Positions 52,015 through 62,222 of a DNA stretch of 64,000 nucleotides are shown here, in pieces (position 1 is the first letter of the stretch; the number at the start of each line of letters is the position of its first letter). Source of the stretch: Woronichinia naegeliana WA131 (GTDB lineage Bacteria; Cyanobacteriota; Cyanobacteriia; Cyanobacteriales; Microcystaceae). Under the pieces are notes generated by a model that was not told where the DNA came from, searched no databases, and saw nothing but the letters and a program-made list of their open reading frames with translations. The translations under genes were made by a program, and so were the position numbers. The stretch covers positions 2,294,001-2,358,000 of the forward strand of contig CP073041.1 of assembly GCA_025370055.1 (NCBI GenBank), given 5' to 3'.

Positions 52015-53702
52015 GGGCTTGCTGAAAAAAGCTGAGACCTTTACGGAGAAAAATAGTAGGCGAATTAAGAACCGCTAGAATGCACGAAAATAGGGTAGAA
52101 TGCCTCAAAACCATTGCATTAAGAAGAGAGAAAGCAGATGTACCGAAAGCAACAGTACTCAATTGAAACACCAGAAAACTTGAAAAATCTGTTCGGCGGG
52201 CAGTTAGACGAAGAAAATCGTTGGATAGAAATGTCAAAAATGATTCCCTGGGAAGAATATGAGGAAGAATATGCAAAAAACTTCACAGAAAAAAAAGGAG
52301 CCCCAGCCAAATCATTTAGAATGGCATTAGGAGCATTAATTATCAAAGAAATTTCAGGAAAAAGTGACAGAGAAACAGTAGAACAAATAAAAGAGAACCC
52401 TTATTTACAGTACTTTATAGGAATGGAAAGCTATAGTAGCAAAGAAGCATTTAATGCGTCAATGATGGTTCATTTTCGTAAAAAAATAGGAATGGAATTA
52501 ATAAATAAAATTAATAAAGAAATAGAAAAAAAAGCGACGGGTGTAGCGTCAGAAAAAAAAGAAAATGAAGGAAAGTTATTGTTAGATGCGACTTGTACAC
52601 CAGCAGATATAAAATATCCAACGGATATAGGAATATTGAATGATGCCAGAGAAAAAACAGAAAAAATAATAGATAAGCTGTATGAAGAAATAAAAGAGAA
52701 AAGGAAAGAAAAGCCGAGGACTTATAGGGAAGTGGCAAGAAAAGAGTACTTAGCCATAGCAAAAAAACGTCGTGTGTCAAAAAAAGAAAGAAGAAAAGGA
52801 ACAAAAAAACAACTAGGATATATAAAAAGAAACTTGTCTCATATAGAAAAAATGATAGAAGAGGGAGCAAAGTTAGAAAAACTAACGAAAAAAGAGCAAG
52901 AAGAGCTTGTAACGATAGGAAAAGTGTATGAGCAACAGTTAGAAATGTATGAAAAAAAGACAAATAAAGTAGAAAACAGAATTGTGAGTGTAAGCCAACC
53001 TCACGTGCGTCCAATAGTGCGTGGAAAAGCGGGAAAAGCAGTAGAGTTTGGAGCTAAAATATCGGCAAGTAATGTGAATGGCTTTGTCTTCTTAGACAAA
53101 TTAAGTTGGGATAATTACAACGAATCGGGAGATTTACAAGCGCGAATAGAAGAATATAAAAGGGAAACAGGATGTTATCCGGAATCGGTTCATGTGGATA
53201 AAATCTATCGAACAAAAGCGAATCGAGCTTATTGTAAAGAAAGGGATATAAGAATGAGTGGTCCCCGATTGGGAAGACCGCCGAAAGAGGTGAGCAAAGA
53301 AAAAAAGAAAGAGGCACGCTCAGATGAAAGAGTGCGTAATGCCATTGAGGGTAAATTCGGACAGGGAAAGAGGAAATTTAGTCTTGGTCGAGTGATGGCC
53401 AAACTACCTGAGACCTCGGAAACGGTAATTGCGATGAACTTTTTGGTAATGAATCTTTCTACTCTACTTCAGAAGACAAAAAGTAAAAAGTTGTAGAGTC
53501 GTTTTTCTTGTGAAAAATGGTGTTAATTTTCCTCTCTTTTGTGAGGAGTGATTTGTGTTGACCTTTTTAGACAGAAAGGAACAATAGATTAAACAAAATC
53601 TGTATTTTGATTTGTTTCCATAAGGATAAGTTATCTATGCTTTTTCAGTCCATACTTCCCTAACCCACATTTCTTTCGTTTTTTGACTTTTTCAGCAAGC
53701 CC
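52015..53702 (+). mobile_element. IS-A copy 6
   Basis: Complete 1688 bp with matching TSD TACTTA (52009-52014, 53703-53708), the clearest undisturbed insertion of IS-A here. Confidence 0.93.
52138..53496 (+). CDS. IS-A transposase, intact
   Basis: 452 aa, P and H variants (MIPWEE, NLSHIEKM), same triad. Shares P and H with the broken copy 3, so the two are sister copies. Confidence 0.9.
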   Translation: MYRKQQYSIETPENLKNLFGGQLDEENRWIEMSKMIPWEEYEEEYAKNFTEKKGAPAKSFRMALGALIIKEISGKSDRETVEQIKENPYLQYFIGMESYSSKEAFNASMMVHFRKKIGMELINKINKEIEKKATGVASEKKENEGKLLLDATCTPADIKYPTDIGILNDAREKTEKIIDKLYEEIKEKRKEKPRTYREVARKEYLAIAKKRRVSKKERRKGTKKQLGYIKRNLSHIEKMIEEGAKLEKLTKKEQEELVTIGKVYEQQLEMYEKKTNKVENRIVSVSQPHVRPIVRGKAGKAVEFGAKISASNVNGFVFLDKLSWDNYNESGDLQARIEEYKRETGCYPESVHVDKIYRTKANRAYCKERDIRMSGPRLGRPPKEVSKEKKKEARSDERVRNAIEGKFGQGKRKFSLGRVMAKLPETSETVIAMNFLVMNLSTLLQKTKSKKL

Positions 53703-55614
53703 TACTTAGTTTTTCCAGATTTAAAAATCTCTGTATTTTTCTCCTTCTACTTTCCATTAAGATGGGAATTGGTAGAGCTTCCGCTATTCTTTCTAACCTC
53801 ATATCTTGTAATATTTGCAAGCATCCTACTACTACAAATAGGAATAAGTATTCGGCTCGACTTAGATTCTCTTGTAGAGTGGCTTCATATTCTTTTGCTA
53901 TCATGTTTTCCTTTTGGGGTTATTGTACTCTTTTATAGAGTATCTTGTCTTGTTTCTTTCTACTGTAATCCTTGCTACACAGGACTTTTACCCTACATTC
54001 CGCAGGTAAGTCAAGAGACAAAGTAGTACTTTTGACATGAAGAGCCAAGAAAGGAAAGAATATGTTTGTGTTTGGAGGTCAAATTAACGATAGTTTGAAT
54101 GCCGTCAATCTCTAACCAACGGATAAACAGAAAAGACTGAAAGACCCAAAGCAGAGTGGGAATGGCGGTCGGTTTACCCTTTTGATTAGGAATAGTCTGA
54201 TGGGCAAGAGCCAAAGCCTGTCGTAGGCGACGTTGTGCCAAAGTATAAACCAATAAAGAGACAACCATAATCATCATCAAAGCCATAATGCGTTGAGGAT
54301 TCTTGAGAAAAAGAGCAGAGGCAAAAAAGAAAGGGTCTTTGAGAAAGCGAAAGCCGCGCTCGGTGTTTTGTTGAGCCTTATATTCAGCCAACATCTGGTC
54401 GGGACTCAAAACCTGAGAATCAAGAACATTAGTAGCTAAAATAAAACGTCCAGCCCGTTTAGATGCGACTTCCAAGCAAGAGGAATCAAGGCTTAATTGC
54501 CCAGTTAAGCGGTAATGAAAACCGAGAGGGGTAGCCCCTTGTTTCGGTCTTCCTCCCTTGGCATAGTAAGGAATAGTCTGAACCTCAACTTGACTGAGTT
54601 GATGATAAGTCAAGGTTTTTGGCCAGAGTTGAGCCTCAGTAAGAGCATCGGCCTCACAAGCAAAATTCTGTCCACAAAGTTTCTGCCATTCTTTTTTGAC
54701 AACTTTATCGGCTTTCTCAATTTTTTGACTTATAGCTTTATTATCGGACTGGAGACGTTGAGCACTTTCGACCACAAGCCATCGTTGCTGTTCACCCCCA
54801 TATTCCGAAGCCCTCACTTGCCAACGATAACCGTCCTGTTCACCCTGCTGCCATTGGTCTTCTGATATATTTGCCAAAGTCTCAGTGGCTTCTTTCAGAG
54901 GGACACGACTTAACCATTGAATTGACCTCGCCATGCCCACATTTTCCGCCGTATAAAAAGCTCCATCCATCACCGATAAACCTTCCATATTCAACCTTTC
55001 TTGACAGTCTTTGATTATCTGGGGAAACACCTTTTTATCCGATTCATTGCCATCTCCTAATTGCATAAAGAGAGGGACACCACCATCTCCACTACATATC
55101 ATATTTAACATAAACTGTTTTAGGTCTGGTCGTTTATCTCTGGAATAACCAAATTTTATTTTTATGGCTTTTGTCTGCTCGTCTTCCTCATCTTCTATCC
55201 TTTCCTTATACTTCCCTTGTACAGACATTGAGGTTGAGTCTAAATGCTTTGACTTTTGTTCTATTCCAAAGATTGCTGCCGCTTTTAGGACTATTTTCGT
55301 GAACCGGTTTTTTACCCCCACTCCAAATACCTTATCCAATGACCTTCCTAGCTTGTCATCATTTAAATCTTCTGCTTTTATTCCTTCTCCTAATAGGTGT
55401 TCTAATGCTTTTCCTTTAAAAAACTCACTCAACAAATATAACGGAGCATTGATACATCCTAAGCAGTTTAATATCATTGCTTTTACTTTTTACTATTGTA
55501 CCTACACTGAGCTTTTCTTGAGGATGAGTTCCCACTTCCTCATCGATAATTTCTACTAAACCCATTTCATCTATAATTCCCGCTACGATTCCTAAGTGGT
55601 CGAGGTCTTTAATA

Positions 55615-57004
55615 GGGTGCGACCTTTAGTTGATAAAAGCTGTTGTAATCAGGGTTCTACAGGGAACCCATATTGATCAAGTTTTGCCCAAAATTGACTC
55701 CATCGTTCCTTGGTCAATACCAAAGCTCGTAGGCTCAAAATAATTCCTGCTCCTTTTTCCTTCCATCGCATCCCTGAACAACATAATCGTTGTTTGACCA
55801 ACGTCTTACAAGCTGCTTCCATAACACCTGAACCAATCGGATACTTTTTCTCTATGTATTCAGCATAATCCATTTGATGCTGATGATTCTCGTAATAAGT
55901 AATCGCCGCTTGTAGTTTCTCGGTAAGATTCTTAGAATGACTTTTTTCTTCTTTGACTTCTTTCATCAGATTTAGCAGTTCTCCTGCTTTTCCTTTTTCA
56001 TGCTTGAGTTCTCGACAATTTTCAGTCAACCATTCTTTTTGTTTTGACACGGTATTCGGATGCAACGCTTCTGCCAAGGCACCTAAGTAACCAGAGGCAT
56101 GATAGAAATCTAATATCTGTTCTTCCGTTTGCTTTTCTAAAAACTTCCAATTTGATTCTGCCCCGTCTGCTATCCCGACCAATGTTGCCTCTGGATAACG
56201 GTTTTTCGCTCGCTCAATTTCTCTTTCTAATCTTTCTAGAAAACTCTTTTTTCCATACTCTGGTGCCGCACCTAGATAGATTGTATGTTGACGTTCGCCT
56301 TCACTATCGTATAGGGAAACGGTTCCCACCATTGCTTCACGGTAGCCATCCTCACACATCAGCATACAGGTTCCATCTAATCCTATTCCCACTGTTGCAA
56401 TTTGGCTATCCTCCTTGGGCGGGGCATAACTCCACGCTTCTTCTTTTGCCTGTACCACACTTCCTACTGCTTCACTCAATCTTTGGATATAGGATAGCGC
56501 TACTTTTCTACCATGATTTTCTAATAAATCATTTTTCACCTCTTTGCCTGCCATCCCTGACATTTTTGAGGATACCTGTTTTGCCAATAATGGCGTTGAT
56601 GTTATGATTATCCTTGCTTCTCTTTCTAAGGGGCAATACGTTTTTCCTCAAAGGTGAACGCTGATATACATGACGATTCACTATAACCTCACCATAAGGT
56701 GTTTGATATTCTTTCGGTTGCTCTCCCTTACTCTTCCAGATTTCTTCACCGATTTTTAAGGGTGAACCATCTGTATCTAAATATTTCAAGGCTTCTTTGC
56801 TGGCGATGCAACCTACTTCGTTTAAGCCTTTTTGAATATTTATTTCTGTATCCAACATTGAACGACTGAGTTCTAATGTTAGTTCTATTTTTATCTTTGA
56901 ACCCTCTACATTAATTAGTTTTGCTGTCATCATTGTTTCCTCTTTGTCACTTTTCATCCCATGTTAACACTTTTCTTTTCCTTCATCAACTAAAGGTCAC
57001 ACCC
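55615..57004 (-). mobile_element. ISKra4-A copy 5
   Basis: 1390 bp; TSD CTTTAATA at 55607-55614 and 57005-57012. Confidence 0.92.
55649..56957 (-). pseudogene. ISKra4-family transposase, frameshifted version
   Basis: Frames 56957-56529 and 56587-55649, same CCTTTGAGG change; carries M in GSGVMEAACK as does the intact copy 3. Confidence 0.85.
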
Positions 57005-57175
57005 CTTTAATATTTAGGTTATTCATTTTTACTGTTGATTCTATCTAAGACAAGACTCCATTTTAGAACTTTATTGACATTTTTTATCCTTGCCCGAAAT
57101 CAATGCACAAGTACCGATACTAGCTCGCGTGAACTAGTGCTCCTCTTCGACAACCTGCGGAATGTGGGTTTTACC

Positions 57176-57351
57176 TACTCTTGTCGCCCCACCAGTCTTC
57201 TGTTCCTTTGCGGATTGTTCGTCTATTCCACCCTAATTCGCGTTCTGCGAAGGTTTGTCCCCCTATTCCCAAACCTTGTACAACCTGTGCCATGAATTGT
57301 CTCCTGTCGCTACCTTTTAGTTTTTTGGCTGGTTTCGATGTACAGCGATTT
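57176..57351 (-). pseudogene. ISAzo13 transposase, N-terminal fragment
   Basis: Reads IETAKKLKGSDRRQFMAQVV, GLGIGGQTFAERELGWNRRT in the same way as 43540-43690, then departs (EDWWGDKSR). Cut by IS1634 on the left and by MITE-2 on the right. Confidence 0.8.
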
Positions 57352-57441
57352 GGTAATGTTCTAGACCAGTGGAGCGTATTTCTAGAACGTAGTCAGTCTA
57401 TTCATTATGACTTATCTTATCCACAGCTTCAGAATAGTACT
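57352..57441 (-). mobile_element. MITE-2 copy 2
   Basis: Reverse orientation copy of the 90-bp element (GGTAATGTTCTAGACCAG ... TTCAGAATAGTACT). Lies just downstream of the ndhH terminator. Confidence 0.8.
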
Positions 57442-57443
57442 GA

Positions 57444-57470
57444 ATAAAAAAGGGCAGCATTAACTACCCT
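57444..57470 (-). terminator. Rho-independent terminator of ndhH
   Basis: On the minus strand GGGTAG-TTAATG-CTGCCC (57469-57452) forms a 6-bp stem with one G-T pair, followed by TTTTTTATT. It lies about 40 bp behind the ndhH stop. Confidence 0.65.
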
Positions 57471-57509
57471 AAGAATCATAAAAAGTATTGAAAGCAACAA
57501 TCGACAATA

Positions 57510-58694
57510 TTATCGATCAACAGACCCCATAATTACGTCAATACTTCCCAAAATTGCCATAATATCTGCAACTTTCATTCCTTTTAATAAATGGGGGAGA
57601 ATCTGTAAATTGTTAAAATCAGGGGCGCGAATTTTAAAACGCCAGGGGAAGACATCATCATTACCAATAATAAAGACTCCTAACTCCCCTTTGCCGCTTT
57701 CTAAACGGACATAATGCTCACCCTTGGGAATTTTGAAGGTAGGCGCGACTTTTTTGGCAATGTATTGGTATTGGAAATCATTCCATTCCGATTTTTTACC
57801 TTCCTGTAAGCGTTTTGCCTCCAAATTTTCGTAGGGCCCGCCTGGAATACCCTTGAGAGCTTGATAAATAATCTTGATCGACTCGCGCATTTCCCGTATC
57901 CGAACTAAATAACGAGCATAACAATCTCCGGCTGTTTCATATTGAACATCCCAATCAAAGTCGTCATAGCATTCATAGCGATCGACCTTGCGTAAATCCC
58001 ATTTCACCCCTGAGCCGCGTAACATTGGGCCCGATAGTCCCCAGTTGATCGCTTCATCTCTGGTGATGGTGCCAATTCCTTCTACTCGACGACGGAAAAT
58101 GGGGTTATTGGTAATTAACTTTTCGTATTCATCTACTTTAGGTAGGAAATAATCACAGAAATCTTGGCATTTATCAATCCAACCGTAGGGTAAGTCCACG
58201 GATACCCCACCAATCCGAAAATAGTTGTTATTGATCAAGCGCATTCCTGAAGCAGCTTCCCACAGATCATAGATCATTTCCCGTTCACGGAAAATATAGA
58301 AGAATGGGGTTTGCGCTCCCACATCAGCCAAAAAGGGGCCAAGCCAGAGTAGGTGGTTGGCAATGCGATTCAATTCCAACATGATTACCCGAATATACTG
58401 GGCACGTTTGGGAACCTCAATATCCGCTAACTTTTCGGGTGCATTAACGGTGATCGCTTCATTGAACATTCCCGCCGCGTAATCCCAACGACTGACGTAG
58501 GGGACGTACATTATACTGGTGCGATTTTCCGCGATCTTTTCCATGCCCCGATGTAGATAACCAATGACAGGTTCACAGTCAACCACATCTTCCCCATCCA
58601 AGGTGACAATGAGACGCAAAACGCCGTGCATTGAGGGATGGTGAGGCCCCATGTTCAGGATCATGGGTTCGGTTCTGGTTTCAATTTTGGACAT
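57510..58694 (-). CDS. ndhH: NAD(P)H-quinone oxidoreductase subunit H
   Basis: 394 aa, the normal length of cyanobacterial NdhH. Subunit of the peripheral arm of thylakoid NDH-1, near the quinone-binding site; works in respiration, cyclic electron flow and CO2 uptake. Recognised by [15 protein letters not shown] near the N-terminus, [43 protein letters not shown] and a C-terminal [17 protein letters not shown]. The ATG at 58694 gives the usual [11 protein letters not shown] start. Monocistronic with its own terminator; a MITE-2 lies 90 bp upstream, in the shared region with the divergent amidohydrolase gene. Confidence 0.97.
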   Translation of the reverse strand: MSKIETRTEPMILNMGPHHPSMHGVLRLIVTLDGEDVVDCEPVIGYLHRGMEKIAENRTSIMYVPYVSRWDYAAGMFNEAITVNAPEKLADIEVPKRAQYIRVIMLELNRIANHLLWLGPFLADVGAQTPFFYIFREREMIYDLWEAASGMRLINNNYFRIGGVSVDLPYGWIDKCQDFCDYFLPKVDEYEKLITNNPIFRRRVEGIGTITRDEAINWGLSGPMLRGSGVKWDLRKVDRYECYDDFDWDVQYETAGDCYARYLVRIREMRESIKIIYQALKGIPGGPYENLEAKRLQEGKKSEWNDFQYQYIAKKVAPTFKIPKGEHYVRLESGKGELGVFIIGNDDVFPWRFKIRAPDFNNLQILPHLLKGMKVADIMAILGSIDVIMGSVDR

Positions 58695-58783
58695 ACTAAG
58701 GGCAATTACCGCCTCAAGGACTTTCGACTTACCACACAGATCATAGAATATGCTCAGACCTTAAGCAAGGTTAGGCTCGGAGA

Positions 58784-58873
58784 GTACTGTTCTGAATCTA
58801 TGGATTAAGTTAAGTCATAATGAATAGACTGACTACGTTCTAGAAATACGATCCGCTGGTCTAGAACATCACC
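58784..58873 (+). mobile_element. MITE-2 copy 3, in the ndhH/amidohydrolase intergenic region
   Basis: GTACTGTTCTGAATCTATGG ... CTGGTCTAGAACATCACC. It ends 25 bp before the ATG of the amidohydrolase and so must lie in its leader or promoter. Confidence 0.78.
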
Positions 58874-58898
58874 TCTTTTTTCTGGCTTTATTGCTGTT

Positions 58899-60110
58899 AT
58901 GTTATCAACGCTTCCTCACACCTCTAGTCTTAACCTGAGTCAAATTCGTCTAGAAATTCGGGCAATGCAAGCTCGCTTAAGTCAATGGCGACGACAGTTC
59001 CATCAATATCCTGAATTGGGTTTTCAAGAACATCTGACCGCAGACTTCATTTCCCAGAGATTAACGGAGATGGGAATTACTCATCAAACAGGAGTTGCTC
59101 AGACGGGGATTGTCGCCATGATTGAGAGTGATTTTCCGGGGCCTGTTTTAGCGATTCGTGCTGATATCGATGCCTTACCTGTTACTGAAAAAAATGACGT
59201 TCCCTATCGTTCTCAGCATTTAGGTCGGATGCACGCTTGTGGCCATGATGGCCATGCCGCGATCGCCCTGGGCACAGCCCAATATCTCTGCCAACACCGT
59301 CAAGACTTTAAGGGAACCGTTAAAATTCTCTTTCAACCGGCGGAAGAAGGGCCAGGGGGAGCCAAACCGATGATTGAAGCAGGCGTGCTTAAAAATCCTG
59401 ATGTGGATGCAATTATCGGACTCCATCTTTGGAATAACTTGCCCGTTGGCACTGTGGGAGTGCGTTCTGGGGCACTCATGGCCGCCGTAGAATGCTTTCA
59501 ATGTACTTTACTCGGTCGGGGAGGTCATGGAGCCATGCCCCATCAAACTGTTGACACCATCGTTCTTGCCGCTCAGATCGTTAATGTACTGCAAACCATT
59601 GTCGCCCGCAATGTTAACCCCATTGATTCTGCCGTTGTCACCATTGGTGAACTGCAAGCGGGTACGGCTCAAAACGTCATTGCGGATACGGCTAGAATGC
59701 GGGGAACCGTCCGTTATTTCAATCCTCAATTTGAAGGCTTTTTCCCAGCCAGAATGGAAGCCATTATTAAAGGTCTTTGTGAGGCCCAGGGCGCAAGTTA
59801 TGAATTTGACTATTGTCGCTTGTATCCTCCCGTTATCAATGATCCCAACATGGCAGCGTTAGTCCGTTCTGTCGCGATCGATGTCCTAGAAACGCCTGCC
59901 GGTATTGTTCCTGAATGTCACACAATGGGAGGTGAAGATATGTCCTTTTTCCTCCAAGAAGTACCTGGTTGTTATTTCTTTCTTGGTTCTGCTAATGCTG
60001 CGAAGGGATTAGATTATCCGCACCATCATCCTTGTTTTGATTTCGATGAAAGTGTTCTAAGCATGGGCGTTGAACTGTTTGTACGCTGTGTTGAAAAATT
60101 CCTTGGTTAA
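58899..60110 (+). CDS. M20D-family amidohydrolase (N-acyl-L-amino acid / IAA-conjugate hydrolase like)
   Basis: 403 aa. Zinc-dependent hydrolase of N-acyl amino acids. Metal-binding motif MHACGHDGHAA (residues 111-121), acidic pair QPAEEGPGGAKPM, dimerisation-domain GRGGHGAMPHQTVDTI, and C-terminal CHTMGGEDMSFFLQ plus YPHHHPCFDFDE. First 25 residues resemble the usual cytosolic leader, no signal peptide. Natural substrate unknown; annotations as hippurate or IAA-Ala hydrolase are by similarity. Host gene with HIP1 octamers. Confidence 0.92.
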   Translation: MLSTLPHTSSLNLSQIRLEIRAMQARLSQWRRQFHQYPELGFQEHLTADFISQRLTEMGITHQTGVAQTGIVAMIESDFPGPVLAIRADIDALPVTEKNDVPYRSQHLGRMHACGHDGHAAIALGTAQYLCQHRQDFKGTVKILFQPAEEGPGGAKPMIEAGVLKNPDVDAIIGLHLWNNLPVGTVGVRSGALMAAVECFQCTLLGRGGHGAMPHQTVDTIVLAAQIVNVLQTIVARNVNPIDSAVVTIGELQAGTAQNVIADTARMRGTVRYFNPQFEGFFPARMEAIIKGLCEAQGASYEFDYCRLYPPVINDPNMAALVRSVAIDVLETPAGIVPECHTMGGEDMSFFLQEVPGCYFFLGSANAAKGLDYPHHHPCFDFDESVLSMGVELFVRCVEKFLG

Positions 60111-60205
60111 GGATTAGGAATATGTGTATTAATCTCCTCGGTCGTGTTCTAAACCTGTGGAAAAGAGTAATAATAAATAAATGTAAATCTTAAAATTGGT
60201 GTGCC

Positions 60206-60345
60206 ATGCTATTCAAAGCAATTGTTTGCCCAAGTTGTCAAAGTACGGATATTGTGAAACACGGCCCCTCTGGGGAGGGGAAAGAGCGTTACAGATGTCG
60301 TAATACAGAATGTAAGCGTTGCACATTTATCTTAAACTATACTTA
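60206..60345 (+). pseudogene. IS1 InsA N-terminal fragment
   Basis: MLFKAIVCPSCQSTDIVKHG ... ERYRCRNTECKRCTFILNY, the IS1 zinc-finger N-terminus, cut by IS-A copy 7. Confidence 0.85.
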
Positions 60346-62033
60346 GGGCTTGCTGAAAAAAGCTGAAACCTTTACGGAGAAAAATAGTAGGCGAATTAAG
60401 AACCGCTAGAATGCACGAAAATAGGGTAGAATGCCTCAAAACCATTGCATTAAGAAGAGAGAAAGCAGATGTACCGAAAGCAACAGTACTCAATTGAAAC
60501 ACCAGAAAACTTGAAAAATCTGTTCGGCGGGCAGTTAGACGAAGAAAATCGTTGGATAGAAATGTCAAAAATGATTCTTTGGGAAGAATATGAGGAAGAA
60601 TATGCAAAAAACTTCACAGAAAAAAAAGGAGCCCCAGCCAAATCATTTAGAATGGCATTAGGAGCATTAATTATCAAAGAAATTTCAGGAAAAAGTGACA
60701 GAGAAACAGTAGAACAAATAAAAGAGAACCCTTATTTACAGTACTTTATAGGAATGGAAAGCTATAGTAGCAAAGAAGCATTTAATGCGTCAATGATGGT
60801 TCATTTTCGTAAAAAAATAGGAATGGAATTAATAAATAAAATTAATAAAGAAATAGAAAAAAAAGCGACGGGTGTAGCGTCAGAAAAAAAAGAAAATGAA
60901 GGAAAGTTATTGTTAGATGCGACTTGTACACCAGCAGATATAAAATATCCAACGGATATAGGAATATTGAATGATGCCAGAGAAAAAACAGAAAAAATAA
61001 TAGATAAGCTGTATGAAGAAATAAAAGAGAAAAGGAAAGAAAAGCCGAGGACTTATAGGGAAGTGGCAAGAAAAGAGTACTTAGCCATAGCAAAAAAACG
61101 TCGTGTGTCAAAAAAAGAAAGAAGAAAAGGAACAAAAAAACAACTAGGATATATAAAAAGAAACTTGTCTCATATAGAAAAAATGATAGAAGAGGGAGCA
61201 AAGTTAGAAAAACTAACGAAAAAAGAGCAAGAAGAGCTTGTAACGATAGGAAAAGTGTATGAGCAACAGTTAGAAATGTATGAAAAAAAGACAAATAAAG
61301 TAGAAAACAGAATTGTGAGTGTAAGCCAACCTCACGTGCGTCCAATAGTGCGTGGAAAAGCGGGAAAAGCAGTAGAGTTTGGAGCTAAAATATCGGCAAG
61401 TAATGTGAATGGCTTTGTCTTCTTAGACAAATTAAGTTGGGATAATTACAACGAATCGGGAGATTTACAAGCGCGAATAGAAGAATATAAAAGGGAAACA
61501 GGATGTTATCCGGAATCGGTTCATGTGGATAAAATCTATCGAACAAAAGCGAATCGAGCTTATTGTAAAGAAAGGGATATAAGAATGAGTGGTCCCCGAT
61601 TGGGAAGACCGCCGAAAGAGGTGAGCAAAGAAAAAAAGAAAGAGGCACGCTCAGATGAAAGAGTGCGTAATGCCATTGAGGGTAAATTCGGACAGGGAAA
61701 GAGGAAATTTAGTCTTGGTCGAGTGATGGCCAAACTACCTGAGACCTCGGAAACGGTAATTGCGATGAACTTTTTGGTAATGAATCTTTCTACTCTACTT
61801 CAGAAGACAAAAAGTAAAAAGTTGTAGAGTCGTTTTTCTTGTGAAAAATGGTGTTAATTTTCCTCTCTTTTGTGAGGAGTGATTTGTGTTGACCTTTTTA
61901 GACAGAAAGGAACAATAGATTAAACAAAATCTGTATTTTGATTTGTTTCCATAAGGATAAGTTATCTATGCTTTTTCAGTCCATACTTCCCTAACCCACA
62001 TTTCTTTCGTTTTTTGACTTTTTCAGCAAGCCC
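60346..62033 (+). mobile_element. IS-A copy 7
   Basis: Complete 1688 bp. Left flank TACTTA (60340-60345), right flank TAAGTA (62034-62039), not a direct repeat (they are reverse complements). Confidence 0.9.
60469..61827 (+). CDS. IS-A transposase, intact
   Basis: 452 aa, H variant with L (as copy 5), triad intact. Confidence 0.9.
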   Translation: MYRKQQYSIETPENLKNLFGGQLDEENRWIEMSKMILWEEYEEEYAKNFTEKKGAPAKSFRMALGALIIKEISGKSDRETVEQIKENPYLQYFIGMESYSSKEAFNASMMVHFRKKIGMELINKINKEIEKKATGVASEKKENEGKLLLDATCTPADIKYPTDIGILNDAREKTEKIIDKLYEEIKEKRKEKPRTYREVARKEYLAIAKKRRVSKKERRKGTKKQLGYIKRNLSHIEKMIEEGAKLEKLTKKEQEELVTIGKVYEQQLEMYEKKTNKVENRIVSVSQPHVRPIVRGKAGKAVEFGAKISASNVNGFVFLDKLSWDNYNESGDLQARIEEYKRETGCYPESVHVDKIYRTKANRAYCKERDIRMSGPRLGRPPKEVSKEKKKEARSDERVRNAIEGKFGQGKRKFSLGRVMAKLPETSETVIAMNFLVMNLSTLLQKTKSKKL

Positions 62034-62180
62034 TAAGTATAATACTCAAAAAATCGAACGAAAGCACTTGACATTGAGAACTCGAATAAAGAGATTAGCG
62101 AGAAAAACGATTTGTTTCTCCAAATCTATTGTGATGCACGATATTGTCCTTGGATTATTTATCAATCGCTTTGAATTTGG
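62034..62180 (+). pseudogene. IS1 InsB C-terminal fragment
   Basis: Reads NTQKIERKHLTLRTRIKRLA, then RKTICFSKSIVMHDIVLGLF and the end INRFEFG; this is the IS1 C-terminal block with the catalytic Glu region. Central part missing. Confidence 0.85.
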
Positions 62181-62222
62181 ATGTCTTATTTAGATGTGCT
62201 TCCACAGATTCAGAACACTACC

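Larger units (their letters stand above)
51161..53904 (-). pseudogene. IS4-family transposase C, split by IS-A copy 6
   Basis: N-terminal part 53904-53703 and C-terminal part 52008-51161. Removing IS-A and one TACTTA restores RFLNLEKLSIEKIWFPC. Motifs YLAIDRTNWGVINIL (Asp), IVILGDREFCSV (Asp), RFGIEEMFRDLKSGGYNLEGT (YREK-like Glu). The last residues (LGLRPG) run into ISAs1 element 2, which cut the C-terminus. Confidence 0.85.
54011..57026 (-). pseudogene. IS1634-family transposase, cut by ISKra4-A and frameshifted
   Basis: Starts MNNLNIKDLDHLGIVAGIID at 57026, cut after LNIK by ISKra4-A copy 5 (TSD CTTTAATA). The frame resumes at 55606 and runs to KLSVGTIVK, where a 7-bp tandem duplication AGTAAAA (about 55484-55497) shifts the frame before MILNCLGCINAPLYLLSEFF. 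The remaining 488 codons are open: KHLDSTSMSVQGKY (Asp), GLSVMDGAFYTAENV (Asp), AEYKAQQNTERGFRFLKDP (Glu). Two defects make it inactive. Confidence 0.85.
53993..57168 (-). mobile_element. IS1634-family element, interrupted by ISKra4-A
   Basis: Ends CTACATTCCGCAGGT and (reverse) CCCACATTCCGCAGGT; direct repeat TTTTACC at 53986-53992 and 57169-57175. The host sequence is mobile remnant on both sides (IS4-C and ISAzo13). Confidence 0.85.
60140..62222 (+). mobile_element. IS1-family element D, middle replaced by IS-A copy 7
   Basis: Left end GGTCGTGTTCTAAACCTGTG, right end (reverse) GGTAGTGTTCTGAATCTGTG. Flanks do not match. IS-A copy 7 lies inside, and the central ~150 codons of the IS1 gene are missing. 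Confidence 0.78.

Noticed and set aside
51161-52276. A single 371-aa gene spanning the IS-A left end and IS4-C
   Set aside because: Its first ~87 residues are antisense IS-A sequence; the true IS4-C N-terminus lies beyond IS-A copy 6 and rejoins at the TSD.
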